A stretch of 8,115 bases of DNA from Myxococcales bacterium (GTDB lineage: Bacteria; Myxococcota_A; Polyangia; Polyangiales; JADJMO01). Both the position numbers and the translations under genes were made by a program. Below, one piece after another: positions 6,323-8,115 of the stretch. Every line of letters begins with the position of its first letter. Position 1 is the stretch's first letter. The stretch is taken from contig JAJXTK010000275.1 of the NCBI GenBank assembly GCA_021783935.1, positions 1 through 8,115 of the forward strand. The letters run 5' to 3'. The notes under the pieces are model-generated. The model was not told the origin of the DNA, did not search any database, and saw only the letters and a program-made list of their open reading frames with translations.

Positions 6323-6721
6323 GCGGCGCGATTGTCGGGATGGCCGCGACTCCAACGGCCGTTCGGCCTCGGACTGCACCGGTCGTCGCGCCGACCCTTC
6401 GCCGCCTGTCGCGACGAGCGAGCGTGTCCCGACTCGAGATCGGCCGAATCCGGCGCCGATCATGGCCCGCGCTCGACGCGACATCTTGGCGAGCACGGCG
6501 GTAGGCCGACGCGTCGCACACTCGGCGCGAGCTGAGAGAGCGTCTCTTCGAACGAAGAAGCGCGAACGCTGACGTCGCCTTCGGGCGGCGGCATCCAACC
6601 CTTCCAGACAAGATCGAAACGGCGTGCGCGGGCGCACTGCCCGCGTGGCGCACTCTTGGGCTCGCCAGCCGTCCAGCTCGCGCGCGCCCTGGTCGGCGCG
6701 AGGTGAAGGTACTGTCGTTCC
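6323..6721. other. spacer with no convincing gene on the plus strand
   Basis: Between the decayed cytochrome and the histidine kinase no plus-strand frame shows protein-like composition or a recognisable motif; the plus-strand readings are arginine- and serine-rich. The only candidate is the minus-strand ORF at 6460-6723, listed separately. A short inverted repeat GGCC-GTTC-GGCC lies at 6357-6368, but no T-run follows, so it is not a persuasive terminator. I cannot place a promoter for the histidine kinase with confidence. Confidence 0.5.
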
Positions 6722-6723
6722 AT
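6460..6723 (-). CDS. hypothetical small protein (87 aa), doubtful
   Basis: I do not recognise this protein. The open frame would encode 87 residues, with no signal peptide or membrane helix. The middle (about residues 34-76, including RRFDLVWKGWMPPPEGDV and SVRASSFEETLSQLAPSV) looks more like real protein than the arginine-rich shadow frames nearby: it mixes aromatic, acidic and hydrophobic residues and ends in a plausible amphipathic helix. The first 30 residues are less convincing. The ATG at 6723 lies in the CCATGG palindrome that also supplies the histidine kinase ATG at 6722, so the two genes would start back to back with a two-base overlap. There is no clear Shine-Dalgarno on this strand. 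It could be a fragment of an older gene, like the other remains in this region, or a chance ORF. Confidence 0.28.
   Translation of the reverse strand: MERQYLHLAPTRARASWTAGEPKSAPRGQCARARRFDLVWKGWMPPPEGDVSVRASSFEETLSQLAPSVRRVGLPPCSPRCRVERGP
6700..6709 (+). promoter_or_regulatory. probable ribosome-binding site of the histidine kinase
   Basis: GAGGTGAAGG ends 12 bases before the ATG at 6722. The spacing is longer than ideal, but it is the only purine-rich match near this start. The next in-frame ATG, at 6836, would cut into the helix leading to the GAF domain. Confidence 0.4.
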
Positions 6724-8115
6724 GGGCCCCCAAGACGCAAAGCCGGCTTCCGCTCGTCAGTCCTCCGTCGAGGCCGAGCGCGATTCGCGCGCGGACGCAG
6801 CGTTCTCGCGCGCCCTCGAGCGCGTGACGGAGGCGATGGCAGCGAGCCGGACCGTTCACGAGCTCCTGCACGAGCTGCTCGCGATCGTCGTCGAGGTGAC
6901 GCGCTTCGATTGCGCGGTCGTCCGGCTGTGCGAGGGTGACGAGCTGCGCTCCGTCGCTGCCATCGGGCTCGAGGACGAGGTCGAGGCTGGCTTCTCGGTG
7001 GCCGTCGCGGCGTGCATCGGCGGCGGGCCCGGCTCGCCAACCGCGCCGGACGCGGTGGTGTCCGTGCGGGAGGATTCGCCCGCGCGGAGCGACTTCATCC
7101 GGCAGCGAGAGCTCGGCGCGCTCTTCGAAGTCCCGCTCTTCGCGAAGGAGGCGCTGATCGGGATTCTCTACGTCGGCGCGTCGGGCCCCGCCGAGCTCGG
7201 CTCGCCGTCCAGCGAGGAGCGCCGCCTGCTCCTCGCGCTGGCGACGCCGATGGCGTTGGCGATCGAGCGGCTCGCCTCGCGCGAGGCCCTTGGGCATGCG
7301 GTCGCCGCCCGTGACGACGTCCTGGCCGTCGTCGCGCACGATCTCAGAAACCCGCTCAACGTCATCGCCCTCGCGGCCAGGACGCAGCTGCACCGCATCA
7401 CCGACGTGTCCACGCGGCGATCGATCGAGCTCATCCTGCGCGCCGCCCTGCGCGCCGATCGGATCGTCCACGATCTGCTGGACATCCACGCCATCGAGTC
7501 GGGCCGGCTCTCGATCGAGACGCGCCCCGTCGCGACCGCCGCCCTGCTCCTCGCCGCGCTCCAATCGCAGCACGGCCCCGCGGCCAGCGCCTCGGTGATC
7601 ATCGCCGCCGACATCTCCCCCGCGCTGCCGGCGATGGAGGCCGACGAAGGGCGCGTGCTCGAGGTGCTCGAGAACCTGATCGGCAATGCCATCAAATTCA
7701 CCGGGCGCGGCGGCACGGTCACCGTCGGCGCGAGCCAACGCGATCAGGAGATCACGATCTGGGTGCGAGACAGCGGCCGCGGCATCGCGCCGGAGCACCT
7801 GCCGCATGTCTTCGACCGATTCTGGCAGGCGAAGCAGGGCGAACGCAGAGGCGCAGGCCTCGGTCTCACCATCTGCAAGGCGATCGTCGAGGCGCATTGC
7901 GGCCGGATCTGGGCCGAGAGCGTCGTCGACGAGGGGACGTCGATCTTCTTCACGATTCCGGTCGCACAGGCGCCCGAACGCATCTCGGTGCCATCCGGCG
8001 TCGCCAACATCCTGCTCGTGGACGACCGCCCCGAGAACATCGTTGCGCTCGAGGCGATCCTCGCTTCGCCGGAGTACCGACTCGTGACCGCCACCTCCGG
8101 CGAGGAGGCCCTGAG
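6722..8115 (+). CDS. GAF-domain hybrid histidine kinase, 3' end outside window
   Basis: The frame is open from ATG 6722 through the right edge; 464 codons are visible. There is no signal peptide or membrane helix, so the protein should be soluble. Residues 44-187 form a GAF domain ending EVPLFAKEALIGILYVGA. HisKA: AVVAHDLRNPLNVI with phospho-acceptor His206 (codon 7337-7339). Then a complete HATPase: N box ENLIGNAIKFT (317-327), G1 box DSGRGIAPEHL (350-360), F box FDRFWQ (364-369), G2 box GAGLGLTI (377-384). From residue 429 a receiver domain starts (NILLVDDRPENI), with acidic Asp434 and Asp435; its phospho-accepting Asp lies past the edge. Such kinases autophosphorylate on His and pass phosphate to their own receiver. 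The ligand of the GAF domain is unknown: I see no heme, bilin or cyclic-nucleotide signature I trust. It is divergent from the kinase pair and separated from it by pseudogenes, so a functional link is not implied. Confidence 0.95.
   Translation, partial: MGPQDAKPASARQSSVEAERDSRADAAFSRALERVTEAMAASRTVHELLHELLAIVVEVTRFDCAVVRLCEGDELRSVAAIGLEDEVEAGFSVAVAACIGGGPGSPTAPDAVVSVREDSPARSDFIRQRELGALFEVPLFAKEALIGILYVGASGPAELGSPSSEERRLLLALATPMALAIERLASREALGHAVAARDDVLAVVAHDLRNPLNVIALAARTQLHRITDVSTRRSIELILRAALRADRIVHDLLDIHAIESGRLSIETRPVATAALLLAALQSQHGPAASASVIIAADISPALPAMEADEGRVLEVLENLIGNAIKFTGRGGTVTVGASQRDQEITIWVRDSGRGIAPEHLPHVFDRFWQAKQGERRGAGLGLTICKAIVEAHCGRIWAESVVDEGTSIFFTIPVAQAPERISVPSGVANILLVDDRPENIVALEAILASPEYRLVTATSGEEAL

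Noticed and set aside
6014..7897. 627-residue minus-strand open frame
   Set aside because: It is antisense to the histidine kinase and the cytochrome relic; the plus-strand reading has complete GAF, HisKA and HATPase motifs.

Overview
The window is very GC-rich (about 70% by eye). Long open frames on both strands are mostly antisense shadows of a few real genes. Hanks-type Ser/Thr kinases, a kinase-STAND ATPase-helical repeat giant, a GAF hybrid histidine kinase and a diheme-type lipoprotein of a kind I associate with Myxococcota together suggest a myxobacterium or close relative (inference; no rRNA or marker gene is present).

There are three intact signalling genes. Two form a minus-strand pair running from 5260 down to 291: a 1259-residue Ser/Thr kinase fused to a STAND-type ATPase and a long helical repeat region, then, 11 bp downstream, a 392-residue Ser/Thr kinase. 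The second kinase has an N-terminal membrane helix and a short coiled coil that resemble PspB. On the plus strand, from 6722 past the right edge, lies a soluble GAF-HisKA-HATPase-REC hybrid histidine kinase.

The spaces around these genes hold gene remains. At the left edge a piece of a four-helix bundle (S23/IVP-like) gene on the minus strand abuts a 39-codon piece of a group II intron-type reverse transcriptase (RT) on the plus strand. Between the kinase pair and the histidine kinase lie, in order, the C-terminal tail of a D-2-hydroxyacid dehydrogenase (minus, frameshifted), the N-terminal part of a second RT (plus, with an internal deletion and then truncation) and a diheme-type cytochrome lipoprotein gene (plus) that has lost its start, carries a frameshift and has its second heme motif changed from CxxCH to CxxCR. 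Positions 6323-6721 hold at most one doubtful small minus-strand ORF.

The kinase pair probably works as one signalling unit: a cytoplasmic kinase/ATPase hub and a membrane-anchored kinase. The histidine kinase is a separate divergent unit. I do not see a complete new defence or mobile system. The most notable items are the PspB-like/kinase fusion and the relic-rich flanks with same-strand RT fragments on either side of the kinase pair.
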